A stretch of 64,000 nucleotides of DNA from Saccharomycopsis phalli. Lineage: Eukaryota > Ascomycota > Saccharomycetes > Ascoideales > Saccharomycopsidaceae. The notes beneath the pieces were generated by a model. The model was not told the DNA's origin. It saw only the letters and a program-made list of their open reading frames with translations, and searched no databases. The position numbers and the translations under genes are program-made. Shown here in pieces: positions 27,856 through 37,762 of this stretch; the stretch's first letter is position 1; the number at the start of each line of letters is the position of its first letter. The stretch spans positions 1,550,001 to 1,614,000 of the forward strand of contig CP073212.1 of assembly GCA_020342235.1 (NCBI GenBank), given 5' to 3'.

Positions 27856-29049
27856 TTAGCCAGTACCAAAAATAGTACTAGTACTTGGAATAACAATTTT
27901 TTGTGCTGTAGTGTCTGTCGCTGGAACTGCCTCTGCTAATCCAATTTGACGTTTCTCATTGTCAAAATAGACATATGAAGCTTTCAAAAATGGCACACCT
28001 AGATTTATATATGGTGGATCCACAAAGCCAATTGCAAACAAACACCGCCCGTCGTGTGTAGGTCCCGAGCCCACTTTCAAGAGATTAGGCAGAACATTGA
28101 CAGAATATACACCAAAGTCAAATTTCAAATTCCCAATGCCCGACCCATCACAAGCGCTATAGGTGTAGCCGTTCACAGTTGTTATGTCAAAACTACTCTT
28201 ATACTCTTTAGGTAAATAAATAGAACTGGCTCCAGTATCAATGGAAACTTTAACTGGGTCATCAAACTTTTTATTAATCCAATTACCAACAACGCCAAAC
28301 AAGGGCAATTGCAAGTACCCATCAGGACTCCTGGTAGCAGGCAACATCGTCAAGGCTCCTTTAAATCGGTTTGTGTCTACTCCACCAAAGACAATTTGTC
28401 CACTAAATTCACCATAGATATGGTTCATATGAATTCCGTACGATCTCCGTGTAATATATTTTGATTTCTTTAATTGTCGTACTATGTCTGGCTGCGTGTG
28501 ATCGGAGGCTTGTGGACCCAAGCCGATAAGGCCATACGCACTATTGGTTGTATCGGCCGAGCCAAATATAGCAGGAGATAATGCAGCCGATCCAAGAACC
28601 ATTGTATCTTGATAATAGTCTCCTGATGCTGCAGCATTGTCATAATATGATTCCTTAAATCTCGGAACCTCCATAATCCTTGCTAAAGGGGAAAAATAGG
28701 GGTCAAAATTGTATTCCTTGTATGCATAAGCACTCTGCAGATTTGCTTGCTGAGTGGCTTTTCCATTTGACAGTTGTGAGTTTCTTAAAGCTCCTGTTTG
28801 GGGGAAGTACGTCAAACTTGATCCGGTGTCGTAAACTGCTTTTACAACTTGATTACCAACTTTAATAGTTGCTCGCGGGAGATTACTTCTGTTGTCAAAA
28901 TAATCAATCACATAACCGTATTGTTGACCCACTATTTGCCCCGCTCGACTACTGACTTGCGGAGCTCGTTTTCCAAGTGAACTATCCGGCGAATTCAATG
29001 ACGCCGAGAAAACATGGCTGAAGGCAATGAAATATAATAAAAACTTCAT
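27856..29049 (-). CDS. Secreted aspartyl protease (family A1), array copy 5
   Basis: 397 aa, ATG at 29049. Signal peptide MKFLLYFIAFSHVFSA, propeptide SSLGKRAPQVSSRAGQ (copy 2-like), first catalytic motif VYDTGSSLTYFPQTG, flap SYYDNAAASGDYYQDTM, second catalytic motif SIDTGASSIYLPKEY, C-terminus AEAVPATDTTAQKIVIP. The body is nearly identical to copy 4, while both ends differ, so it is a mosaic. It is the most upstream member of the array. Expected product: secreted acid endopeptidase matured at KR. Confidence 0.92.
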   Translation of the reverse strand: MKFLLYFIAFSHVFSASLNSPDSSLGKRAPQVSSRAGQIVGQQYGYVIDYFDNRSNLPRATIKVGNQVVKAVYDTGSSLTYFPQTGALRNSQLSNGKATQQANLQSAYAYKEYNFDPYFSPLARIMEVPRFKESYYDNAAASGDYYQDTMVLGSAALSPAIFGSADTTNSAYGLIGLGPQASDHTQPDIVRQLKKSKYITRRSYGIHMNHIYGEFSGQIVFGGVDTNRFKGALTMLPATRSPDGYLQLPLFGVVGNWINKKFDDPVKVSIDTGASSIYLPKEYKSSFDITTVNGYTYSACDGSGIGNLKFDFGVYSVNVLPNLLKVGSGPTHDGRCLFAIGFVDPPYINLGVPFLKASYVYFDNEKRQIGLAEAVPATDTTAQKIVIPSTSTIFGTG

Positions 29050-29137
29050 AATTTAATGATAATATAGGACTATAATTGAACTATTTATATTGATTTGAAA
29101 GACGTTAAATGTTTTTAACACTCATTCGCCTTGTGTA

Positions 29138-29151
29138 GTGCCGTGAAATGC
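29138..29151 (-). promoter_or_regulatory. Conserved upstream element, protease copy 5
   Basis: GTGCCGTGAAATGC (plus strand), 89-102 bp before the ATG at 29049. Confidence 0.6.
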
Positions 29152-29200
29152 AGGATGCCGTAAGTTTTGAATACTGCGTGGCAATCCCATAAATATACAT

Positions 29201-30369
29201 GTATGTATTATTTTATTAAAGGCTATGGCTATGATTCGGCTCCATAGAGATTGATACTTCACCGCCTAAGACTATGGACAGCGCCGCTATGTATGTTGCT
29301 CAGAGAAAACCCTTCAAATGGGTAGAAAGCGCCCTCTTATCCAGGACATGTTACAGGCAACAGCCCCCACAATCCCGATATCAGAACGTTTGATGCAGTC
29401 GCTCGATTACTTGAACAACGCGCTGATTATGCACTAGATGAACAATGACTCGAAGACGACCCGCCACCGATACAAAATCCAAAGCGGGCCCGCATCCAGA
29501 TGCTCAAGACAATGGCCTCAGACGCGGCAACCAAAGAGTGGCAAGAAATGGTCACCTCAACCAGTGAATCACTCCCAAACCACTATAGGAATGCGCGCAA
29601 GACCAGCACCAGTCTGTTCAAAGTGCACCGAGACAAAACCAAGCTCCTCCTCACGGAAGCGCTTGCGGGCCCCAAGGCAATCCTCAGTTTGGCATCACAA
29701 CTACTCAGCGGAAAGAGCCTCACAGACGGATCGTTGCTCAAATTATTTGGCAATGATGACCCAAAGTGTAAACGATGTGGAATTCACTCCCCCTCCATCA
29801 TACATGACCTACGATGTCCAGAGCTCCTAGAAGCTCGAATTCTATCGCGCATTGATGACATACTAGATTCCACTCATGGCATACGCAATACGCTTGGAAG
29901 AGTGTTTGCCGACCAAAAATCAGTCCACAAACTCCTTGAGTTCTACCAGAACGTGTTGGAACATGATTCCTCCAACACATGATGAGATTCAGCGGTCACA
30001 TTCGACAACAAGAGTGACCAGGCTTCTTACACAATCCATACAAGCACCAAGCACCAACAATATAACTGCCTCCATTGAAGTTTTTAATCCCAGGCAACCG
30101 CATGAGGGTTGACAAAGGGTTTTCTTCAACAGCAATGCTGCCTCAGGATGTTCCTGAGTGAAAATATATCTGTCGAATAACCGTATTGCCGGAGACAATA
30201 TATAGCTAAACACAAAAATAAATATTATTATTATAAATGGGTAGAAAAGCTCCAAGCGGAATTTTTAGTAGTAGTGGTGGTAATTTGTGCATGGGGCAGG
30301 CTGTGAGCTTTCGCCTCAGGTACTAGCACGGTAACCTGCTGTAGGGTTGTGACTAACCTTGAATTGAAC
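29201..30369 (-). mobile_element. Older LINE (C-like), split by a younger LINE A
   Basis: Outer copy, minus strand, about 240 bp of 3' UTR without the inner element. Flanked by a perfect 15-bp duplication CCCATAAATATACAT (29186-29200 and 30370-30384). GAGAAAACCCTTCAAATGGG runs into the insertion site and resumes after it. Confidence 0.82.
29329..30234 (+). mobile_element. LINE family A, 906-bp copy with open ORF2 C-terminus
   Basis: Contains the ORF2 end as an open 160-aa frame (29500-29982: MASDAATKEWQEMV, LLLTEALAGPKAIL, CKRCGIHSPSIIHDLRC, LEFYQNVLEHDSSNT), the full family A 3' UTR and an ATTATTATTAT tail. A perfect 13-bp duplication AAATGGGTAGAAA (29316-29328 and 30235-30247) flanks it. 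This is the best-preserved A copy. Confidence 0.9.
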
Positions 30370-30384
30370 CCCATAAATATACAT

Positions 30385-31518
30385 TGCCTTAGATTACTTC
30401 TCTGGCTAATGCACAACTGTTGCAACTAATGCCTGATATGGCACTACCATATTACGGAGTACACTATAAACGGCACCGGACACAACCCAATTCAAGCAAT
30501 GTGGATCGATATCCAGGCTATTCAAATTGAGTGTTTCGGTCTCATGCAGTTTCTAAGCCGATAAATTTTTCAACAGTAACGCCGCCCCATGATGTTCCTG
30601 AATGAAAATACATGTCGAATTACCATACTTCTGGAGACATTATACCGCTAAACACAAAAATACAATAGTGTATATAAATCACATTGGCTAAAAGTATCTG
30701 ATTATAAATGTGGGGCGAATTTCCCACCAGGTATGAACACTATTGAACAGAGCCTCGAGGAGCCGAATCTTCTTGAGAATTGATAGATTACTAGGCGACG
30801 CTAGTGGAATATATACTTGAAATTGAGTTTAGCTACTCCAAATCTAACCATAAACTTGTGAATTTTCACCAGAACGGTGTTGGAGCACAACTCCTTTAAC
30901 ACATTTTGAGATTCAGCAAGCTTGCCTAACCAAATGAGACCAAGCTTGCCTAATCAAAGAAGACCAAGTTTGCATAATCAAAGAAGACCAAGTTTGCATA
31001 ATCAAAGAAGACCAAGTTTGCATAATCAAAGAGGACCAAACTTTTATTTACACGTTATAAATCAAAAGCACAAATCCCATAACATTTTCTAGTCTCAGAC
31101 GGCTACAAATAAGCTGATAAAGGGTTTACCAGTATTGCCGTCTTGGGATTTTTGTAATTCGAGACATTTGTCGAATCACCCTTGAAAAAATTTTTCTTTG
31201 GCTACTTAATTAACCTCGCCGTTATTAGTGGTAGGCATTGATATATCAGTCTGCTTTATTGGAGGATGTAGCCTTTGGTAAGTAATACTATGTTGGAGGT
31301 AGTGCAGTCACCTGCTATTTGCATGCTTAGTTACCCTGGGCAAGATTGCTCTGTAAATAGAAGCTGTTCATCTGTACAAGACACATTCGAAAACACTACG
31401 GAATTCTAGTCTGCAAATTCGAACCTACAAATTCTGGAACTTTACGAATTCTAATCACGCACCATTTTCGATTTGCGTTTGCACAATATAATTATACCAA
31501 GTGGGACATATTCATCCA
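30385..31518. other. Intergenic region with decayed LINE A relics
   Basis: 30430-30470 matches 18661-18700 (GATATGGCACTACCATATTACGG-type word). 30555-30665 is a decayed LINE A tail (+). 30840-30915 resembles the ORF2 end of LINE A (GTGTTGGAGCACAACTCC). 31100-31190 resembles its 3' UTR. A 24-bp minisatellite sits between. The right end is the USE1 promoter. No gene. Confidence 0.55.
30918..31037. repeat. 24-bp minisatellite, five units
   Basis: Unit AAGTTTGCATAATCAAAGAA + GACC, five head-to-tail copies; the leftmost two are the most diverged. There are no spacers, so it is not a CRISPR. Confidence 0.9.
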
Positions 31519-32226
31519 ATGAGTGCGACCTGCCTTATTACCAATTTAGAGCAAGAGTACCAGTCATTTGAGCCCCTGAAGGAGGCGAGCGTCTTGGACT
31601 TGGTGGTCAGCAACTCTTTGGACTATGATTCAGACTATATTCGGCAAGAAATTCTCCAAAATAGCCATGAGTGCCAGTCGAAGTTACATGCGATGAGCCA
31701 GAAGATCACCGAGCGGCAATTTTCGGCGCTCTACCGACTCAAGGCGGTGAAGCAGCCAGAAAAGAAGCCAGAAAAAGTCAGTACTGTGCCACAGAAGGAA
31801 GAAGCCAAGGTTGTGGCCAGTGGTGCTAAGCCTAAGCAGGATGACAATTTGGCAGAGTTGCGTAACCGGCTTCTTTCACGTCGTTCGGATGCATTGCAGC
31901 TGTCGAAAATTACATTGGAGGCGCAGAACGAAGATCACCAGGCCAAGCAAGATGGTCTTTTGGGAGACATGCTTGGGCTAGTTGGCCAATTGAAAGAAAA
32001 CGTGGGCCGGTTCAACGAGGCATTGGAGCAGGACACACGTATTTTGTCAGACACCACAAAGGGATTGGAGAAGGTGGGCAGTGCTGCTAGTCAGATTGGC
32101 CGCCGGTTGAAGGTGTATAATGAGCGTGGGAAGTTGGGGTTTTGGTTTTATGTGTATGTCAGCGGTGTGTTGGTGATTGTTCCGCTCTTGATGTTGCTTA
32201 TAATACGGCTAGTGCCGAGATTTTAG
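31519..32226 (+). CDS. USE1: SNARE protein USE1 (ER-Golgi retrograde transport)
   Basis: 235 aa from the first ATG (31519); the frame before it has no ATG. Tail-anchored: a C-terminal hydrophobic segment (about 210-232, WFYVYVSGVLVIVPLLMLLII) follows a SNARE-like coiled coil (LLGDMLGLVGQLKENVGRFN ... LSDTTKGLEKVGS, about 150-200). The N-terminal part is helical, with a lysine-rich linker. This matches Use1/Slt1, the Q-SNARE that acts with Ufe1, Sec20 and Sec22 in fusion of Golgi-derived COPI vesicles with the ER. Sequence similarity outside the SNARE region is low, as usual for this family. Confidence 0.82.
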   Translation: MSATCLITNLEQEYQSFEPLKEASVLDLVVSNSLDYDSDYIRQEILQNSHECQSKLHAMSQKITERQFSALYRLKAVKQPEKKPEKVSTVPQKEEAKVVASGAKPKQDDNLAELRNRLLSRRSDALQLSKITLEAQNEDHQAKQDGLLGDMLGLVGQLKENVGRFNEALEQDTRILSDTTKGLEKVGSAASQIGRRLKVYNERGKLGFWFYVYVSGVLVIVPLLMLLIIRLVPRF

Positions 32227-32796
32227 AAGATAAGAGTGACGAAATGGTGACAATTGCATGAATTTTCATTTTGGCGGTGTTGGTACTTTTTTGAGACACT
32301 GACTGCGACATGTGGTTTAAATGACAGCAAGCTATTGGGTGGGCCGAATTATAGTTTATTGTGGTACTCGGTGCTTCTAGCCAGTTTTCACAAATGGGCA
32401 TTCATCTTCAGCTTTTAGTCATTGAATTTCCTCTGCACTATTTAGTGCTGAATCATTGGCATTGAATGGCCGAATGCAAACTTGAGCGGACCATAGCTGC
32501 TTTAGTAGCACATGGTAGTTTATAAAGTACAATTAGACTGGATATTGTCGTAATTTACAACACGTTCGCCTCATTATGAGCATTGCTGCACCATGTATAC
32601 ATCTGAAATCCAACCCGGGTGTATTGCAAAATTGCAAGGCAGAGTAAATGAAATATTCAATATTATTATTCAATACTAGATCTAGTACCCAATCATTAGC
32701 ACTCAAAAGTATCAATGCTGACCTGCCATGCCTAATCCATGTTATACCATGTCCGGGCAACCCCGCATAAAGCGAAATGTTTGTCGTCCACTTGAC
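32227..32796. other. Intergenic region USE1-NOT5
   Basis: 570 bp with no supported gene or repeat. The frame continuing upstream of the NOT5 start to 32728 is open by chance; the conserved N-terminus begins at 32797. Confidence 0.5.
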
Positions 32797-34407
32797 ATGG
32801 CACAAAGGAAGCTACAGCAGGAAATTGAACGGGTGTTCAAACGGGTAAACGAAGGCCTCGGGGCATTTGATTACCTTTATGAGAAGGTGATTGGCTGCGA
32901 GAACCAGCTGCAGAAGGAGAAACTTGAGGCTGATCTCAAGAAGGAAATCAAGAAGCTCCAACGGCAACGCGAGCAGATCAAGAACTGGATCTCGGGGAAC
33001 GACGTGAAGGACAAAAAGCCGCTCATGGAGTACCGCCGGAAGATCGAGAAGCAGATGGAGCGGTTCAAGTTGGTGGAGCGCGACATGAAGACCAAGGCGT
33101 TTAGTCGGGAGGGATTGAGCATGGAAAAGCGCATGGATCCGCGGGAGAAGGAGAAGATGGAGACCAGTGATTTCATCAGCGACAACATTGACAAGATCAC
33201 GCAGCAGAATGAGGCCCATGAGGCGAAAATTGCGCAGATCCAGCTGCTGGTGAAAAAGAACAAGAAGATCCCGATGCTGAAGCAGACACAGATCAACCAG
33301 GCCAAGGAGACCTTGGAGAAGAACCACTGGCATCTTGGGAAGCTCGAGATGATTCTCCGGTACCTTGAGAATGGGCAGATTGAGGCGGACCAGGTGAATG
33401 AAATCAGAGAAAGCATTGCGTACTACGTGGACAGCAACCAGGACGCGGATTTTTACGACGACGACACGATATATGACGACCTTGGCCTCGATGAAGTGGA
33501 GCCGACGTTTGGCAATGTCGGGGAATTTGCGCCGAACCCAGACTCCGAGGACGAGCTTCTGGAGGTGTCCGAGGACCACTTTGATGCCGCCGAGGCGATC
33601 AAGGACCTCTCGTTGTCGCCTGCGACGCCGAAAAAGGAAGTTTCCAGCCTGGTGTTGAACAACTTAAAGCCGGCACCGGTGCCGAAGAGCAGCGAGGTGA
33701 AGTACGCAGCATTGGCCCAGCAAGTGAAACCAAAGAAGCGCGAGGACCCTGGGCCAGATTACGAGTTTCTTCCAGGGCTCCAGGACCTTTTACCGGGGTT
33801 CCAGGCGACACAGGCACGTGTTCAGGCAATGGAGGACGGCCAATGGGGCAGTTTCAGCGTGGCCAACGAAAGTATCCACCGAGCCATTGGCGACTCGCTT
33901 GTGAATTGTCCCGATTCGGTTGACTCCGAGCGTCCGCTTCGGTATTGGCCAAGCAAGCCGCATCCAACTCCAATCGAGTACCCTGACTTTGAGGCTGCGT
34001 TGGACAATGTGGAGGAAAAGCAAAAGCCAGAGTACCACCCGAACTTCTGTCTCATCAACAGCTACAACAACAAGGAGTTTTTCAAGAAGTTGGCGGTCGA
34101 AACTTTGTTCTTCATCTTCTACTATGGGGACGACACGGGAACCTCAGTGCCGCCACAGAGAGATGCAAGCAAGGGCAAGGAGACCGAGCTCAGCAGCTAC
34201 AACAACGGCACGTATATTCAGTACTTGGCCTTGAAGGAGTTGTATGCGCGCCACTGGAAGTTCAACCGACAGCTCCATGTGTGGCTCCAGCCCGTGGAGG
34301 AGGGCGACAAGAAGACGTTCCGGTTCTTTGACTTTGAGGTTGACTGGACAATCAAGCTCAAGCTGCTTGACTTGGATTTTAACAGTGCCGAGTTCGAGCG
34401 GTGGTAG
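32797..34407 (+). CDS. NOT5: CCR4-NOT complex subunit NOT3/NOT5
   Basis: 536 aa. The N-terminal Not3/5 coiled-coil domain starts exactly as in the family (MAQRKLQQEIERVFKRVNEG) and runs to about residue 230 (QREQIKNWISGNDVKDKKPL). An acidic, low-complexity linker follows. The C-terminal NOT2/3/5 box is about 405-536 (HPNFCLINSYNNKEFFKKL; HVWLQPVEEGDKKTFRFFDFEVDW). It belongs to the cytoplasmic and nuclear CCR4-NOT deadenylase that controls mRNA decay, translation quality and transcription. I start at 32797 by homology, although an in-frame ATG occurs 69 bp upstream (32728). Yeasts may have NOT3 and NOT5; which one this is cannot be settled here. Confidence 0.93.
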   Translation: MAQRKLQQEIERVFKRVNEGLGAFDYLYEKVIGCENQLQKEKLEADLKKEIKKLQRQREQIKNWISGNDVKDKKPLMEYRRKIEKQMERFKLVERDMKTKAFSREGLSMEKRMDPREKEKMETSDFISDNIDKITQQNEAHEAKIAQIQLLVKKNKKIPMLKQTQINQAKETLEKNHWHLGKLEMILRYLENGQIEADQVNEIRESIAYYVDSNQDADFYDDDTIYDDLGLDEVEPTFGNVGEFAPNPDSEDELLEVSEDHFDAAEAIKDLSLSPATPKKEVSSLVLNNLKPAPVPKSSEVKYAALAQQVKPKKREDPGPDYEFLPGLQDLLPGFQATQARVQAMEDGQWGSFSVANESIHRAIGDSLVNCPDSVDSERPLRYWPSKPHPTPIEYPDFEAALDNVEEKQKPEYHPNFCLINSYNNKEFFKKLAVETLFFIFYYGDDTGTSVPPQRDASKGKETELSSYNNGTYIQYLALKELYARHWKFNRQLHVWLQPVEEGDKKTFRFFDFEVDWTIKLKLLDLDFNSAEFERW

Positions 34408-34465
34408 TATCACATGATGGGTTAATATACAGTATGCAACAGTGTAGTGTGGTGTAGTAGATTGT

Positions 34466-34546
34466 ATAATAATATGCTTATTTACTTCTATAGCTATACC
34501 AGGCTTCCCCGGAGGGTGAGATTGATATTTCACCGTCTAAAAAACC
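34466..34546 (-). mobile_element. LINE family C 3'-end fragment
   Basis: 81 bp, TAATAATA tail at the left and CCTCCGGGGAAGCCTGGTATAG-type 3' UTR in element orientation. Flanked by the 12-bp duplication GTAGTAGATTGT (34454-34465 and 34547-34558). It landed 59 bp after the NOT5 stop codon. Confidence 0.85.
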
Positions 34547-34610
34547 GTAGTAGATTGTGTTGGGGGATGCTCGCATTGACAGTTGGATGATTTGGTTAGA
34601 CGTATTTACG

Positions 34611-34675
34611 ATGAAAGATGTGAAATTAAAATGAAAGATGTGAAATTAAAATGAAAGATGCAAAATTAAAATGAA
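34611..34675. repeat. 20-bp minisatellite, about three units
   Basis: Unit ATGAAAGATGTGAAATTAAA repeated three times with small changes. Confidence 0.85.
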
Positions 34676-35224
34676 AAAGGTCGGCCAGATGCCTTTTGGC
34701 AAGACTCAAGGCTCTAGAATCAATTCTACAAACTATATTAGGATGAATCTGGAAGTTTATCTACTTGGCCGAGGATGGTAATTTATCCAACATGCCTATA
34801 GTCCATGGATGAATATTAAGATTGTGTTAAAATTAGATGCAGAATGACAGACCTCCACTTTTAGTAGTACATTATAGATATTCGTTTCTTTTCGATAATG
34901 AGACCAATGTTCTATATTGTTTGGCAGAAGAACTTTGGGCGATTCACGGTATCTAGACACACTACATGGGCATGTGACTGACGCAATGTATGATAATGCG
35001 CAATTATGTATGGGAGTGAATGGCGACGTGACTTACGCATGATCGCAATTGCTATAATAGTACCCGGCTGTATACATTGAAATTGTACTGGTATTCATAC
35101 TTTGAGCTTGGAACCTATTATATGAGCAACTTTTCTCTCCGAATTGAATCGAAAAGTCGAATACTAATGTTACCTAGTCATCTGGTTATTCAGTTCCGAG
35201 GGCAGCAATTAATTTAGAAGCTTA

Positions 35225-35325
35225 TGGTCAAACTTACATGGTCAAACTTATCATGTGCATATCAACTTATCATGACCAAGTCAACTTATCATGAGCAAAT
35301 CAACTTATCATGACCAAGTCAACTA
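35225..35325. repeat. 19-bp minisatellite
   Basis: Units of TCAACTTATCATGACCAAG; about four copies, the left ones diverged. Confidence 0.85.
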
Positions 35326-35690
35326 GTAGAAATGAACCGTGACCATTTTCAGATTATTGGGTAGAACGGTTCGCTGGAAACCGGTGCGGATATAGCGAAC
35401 ATCCATAATAAGATTCACTATACTGTCTGCTCATGATTCTGAATCAACTTCAATTTCAATCACTGCCAACTTGATATTTTGCCAAGAGTCTCTAGTTGAT
35501 TATTTTGCCAAAGTCTTCCCATTTCCCACTCATTCTAAACTGTACCCAGTGTTTATAACGGGAAATACCAAAATCACCCAGCAGTAATACAACATGGTTT
35601 CACTGGCAGTGACCAGAAGATTGACAAATGTATTGTATACATTCGCAGGAACATGACATCATACAAGAGGTGACAACTCCTGTTGAGTGG

Positions 35691-35770
35691 CTATGAGTTC
35701 GTCTAGTGAATATGAATTCGTCTAGTGAATATGAATTCGTCTAGTGAATATGAATTCGTCTAGTGAATAT
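35691..35770. repeat. 19-bp minisatellite, four units
   Basis: Unit TATGAATTCGTCTAGTGAA, four nearly perfect copies. Confidence 0.9.
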
Positions 35771-36136
35771 GACCAATGAACCTCTGTTATAGAGGACTGA
35801 AATTAGACGACGATGTAAACGATGATAGAGACCCATTGCAGATGGCAATTGCGAAAAGCAGTCGACAACACAGACGATTGAAATGGAACTGGAATCCACT
35901 GCTAAACAGACTACTTCATGACTCATTCAATCAGTCTGCCACTTAGCCAGCTGATTATAGACAGACACGCCTTACACCTAGGTAATACTCCCAGCTGATT
36001 ACATCAAATATAGACTTCCCAAACGTCAATAAATAAAAATACACAACACAGGCGACTCGAGTTGAGCAACAACATAAGGTCCCAAACTTTGTTGGCCGCC
36101 TGTCTCAGATTTCAGCAGCATACCACAACAGCATGC

Positions 36137-37762
36137 CTACTCCTCCTCAGAACTCTCGCTATCGTCATCATCGTCATCACTGCTCTCGCTATTTTGCATC
36201 TGCGTGCCCTTGTCGTATTCCTGCAACCGCTGCTTCAAGATATCGATTTTCTTGTCGCGGTCGGTTGCCTTTTTGTTCAGTGACTTGCGCTTCCCGTTTC
36301 CAAATCCCTTTTTCTTGCCCATTAGCGGGTTTTTAGGGACAACGTAGTTGTACAACTTGAGTAACGTGCCGTCGTCCAACATGTCCATGTCCAACTCGAT
36401 TTCCTCCTGGTCGTTCACCAAGTCCGGCACAGACTCGCGGATGATCTTCATCACATGCTGGAGCTTCTTCTCGCTCAGATTTGTAATCTGCTCGCTGAGC
36501 TCCTTCTTCATGTCGAATGTTATCTCAATCTGCTCGCCGTCCTCTCCGGACCACAGCATCTTGCGCCGCTTCACTCCGTTACCCTTCTTCTTGCCCTTGC
36601 GCTTCTTCTGCTTGCGCTTCTTCATCTTCTCGTACTCGTCCTTCTTCATCTTCTCCAAATCCTTCTTCATCCGCTCAATCTGCTGCTCCAAAAACTGGAT
36701 CGCCTGGTTGTTCATAATCAGCTGCTCAATCTCAGCCTCGTCCTCCTCGTCCAACTCCCCATCCAAATCAGAATCCTCGCCTGGCGGCGGTGTCGCCGGA
36801 TGTACCGGCCGATCAAGGTACCGCTTGTCAAACACTGCCTCGAGCTTGTGCCCCATGACGTTCACCGGCAGCAGCGCAGGATTGAACACGTAGCAGTTGT
36901 GGAAAACCAACTTCACGTCGTCGTGGAACTCCTCAAGCGAGTCATACTGGTTGTTCTGAAGCTTGTTCTGGATCGTCGACAAGTCCATCGGCTGCTTCAC
37001 AAAGTCAAAGTACGTCGGACAGTCCAATGCCACCGGATCCACAGGCTCGAGGAACGGGTAGTTGTATGACTCGTGCTTCTTGGACATGAGCTCTTTCAAC
37101 ACCTGCCCCGCAAATCGGAGATCCGCTAGCAACTTCTTGTTCCGCGGACGCGTGTCATACGGCATGTCCTTCGGTTTGGGCGGATGGATCTCGCGCTTCG
37201 GCCGCCCGCTCGACCCCGTGAGATCGCGGCGGATTTTCGGCACGCCATTGGCAGCGGCAATCTTGCTCTTCAGCCCACGGTCTGCCGCGGCATCGCGCGG
37301 CGGCACGTGGAGAAGCAGTTTCTCGAAACTCGCCTGGATGTTCTGCCCCATTCGCGTGATGGGCGACTTGTCGCCATTGAACTTCATGCAGTTGCCCACC
37401 ATGAGATTGAAGTCCGCCTGCACCTCGTCGGGCGACCGGTAGCCGTTTAGGGACAACTTATTTTCAATCGTCAGAATGTCCATTGGCTCGGTGACAACGT
37501 TGTAGTAGAGCGGGATCTGGAGCGCCTCGATATCCACTGGGGTGAGAAACGGCGCCGAGTCCTTGAGCCGCTTGATCGACTTGAGCGCCTTGAGAAGATA
37601 CTGTTTCTGGTGGTTGGGCAACGCGTCCTCGATATTTTCGTGGATCACGACCTCGGGCTTTGGCGCTGGCGTCACTTTGGCGGGTTCCGGTTCTGGTGGA
37701 GGCGCGACGTCGACTTCCTTTTTGCCCAAGTCCGTCAGGGTGTGGGTATCTGGTACTGCCAT
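36137..37762 (-). CDS. BDF1: BET-family double bromodomain protein (BDF1)
   Basis: 541 aa. Bromodomain 1 (about 52-160; PLYYNVVTEPMDILTIENKL, NCMKFNGDKSPI), bromodomain 2 (about 215-320; PTYFDFVKQPMDLSTIQNKL, NCYVFNP), a lysine-rich segment, an NET/ET domain (about 415-480; ITNLSEKKLQHVMKIIRESV) and an acidic serine tail. Both acetyl-lysine-binding Asn residues (in NCMKFN and NCYVFN) are present. BET proteins of this type bind acetylated histone H4, associate with TFIID and recruit chromatin factors in the nucleus. Yeast BDF1/BDF2 cannot be separated without a tree. It is divergently transcribed from the carrier gene across 314 bp. Confidence 0.93.
   Translation of the reverse strand: MAVPDTHTLTDLGKKEVDVAPPPEPEPAKVTPAPKPEVVIHENIEDALPNHQKQYLLKALKSIKRLKDSAPFLTPVDIEALQIPLYYNVVTEPMDILTIENKLSLNGYRSPDEVQADFNLMVGNCMKFNGDKSPITRMGQNIQASFEKLLLHVPPRDAAADRGLKSKIAAANGVPKIRRDLTGSSGRPKREIHPPKPKDMPYDTRPRNKKLLADLRFAGQVLKELMSKKHESYNYPFLEPVDPVALDCPTYFDFVKQPMDLSTIQNKLQNNQYDSLEEFHDDVKLVFHNCYVFNPALLPVNVMGHKLEAVFDKRYLDRPVHPATPPPGEDSDLDGELDEEDEAEIEQLIMNNQAIQFLEQQIERMKKDLEKMKKDEYEKMKKRKQKKRKGKKKGNGVKRRKMLWSGEDGEQIEITFDMKKELSEQITNLSEKKLQHVMKIIRESVPDLVNDQEEIELDMDMLDDGTLLKLYNYVVPKNPLMGKKKGFGNGKRKSLNKKATDRDKKIDILKQRLQEYDKGTQMQNSESSDDDDDDSESSEEE

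Larger units (their letters stand above)
34408..36136. other. Intergenic region NOT5-BDF1 with minisatellites
   Basis: 1.7 kb, convergent 3' ends. It contains a LINE C fragment (34466-34546) and three separate short tandem arrays (34611-34675, 35225-35325, 35691-35770). No supported gene. Confidence 0.55.

Noticed and set aside
30918-31037. CRISPR-like array
   Set aside because: Units are directly adjacent without spacers, and the window is eukaryotic.
32812-33579. 255-codon frame antisense to NOT5, and other antisense frames over NOT5, BDF1, ATG13 and MCM3
   Set aside because: Leucine- or serine-rich translations typical of the complement of coiled-coil coding sequence.
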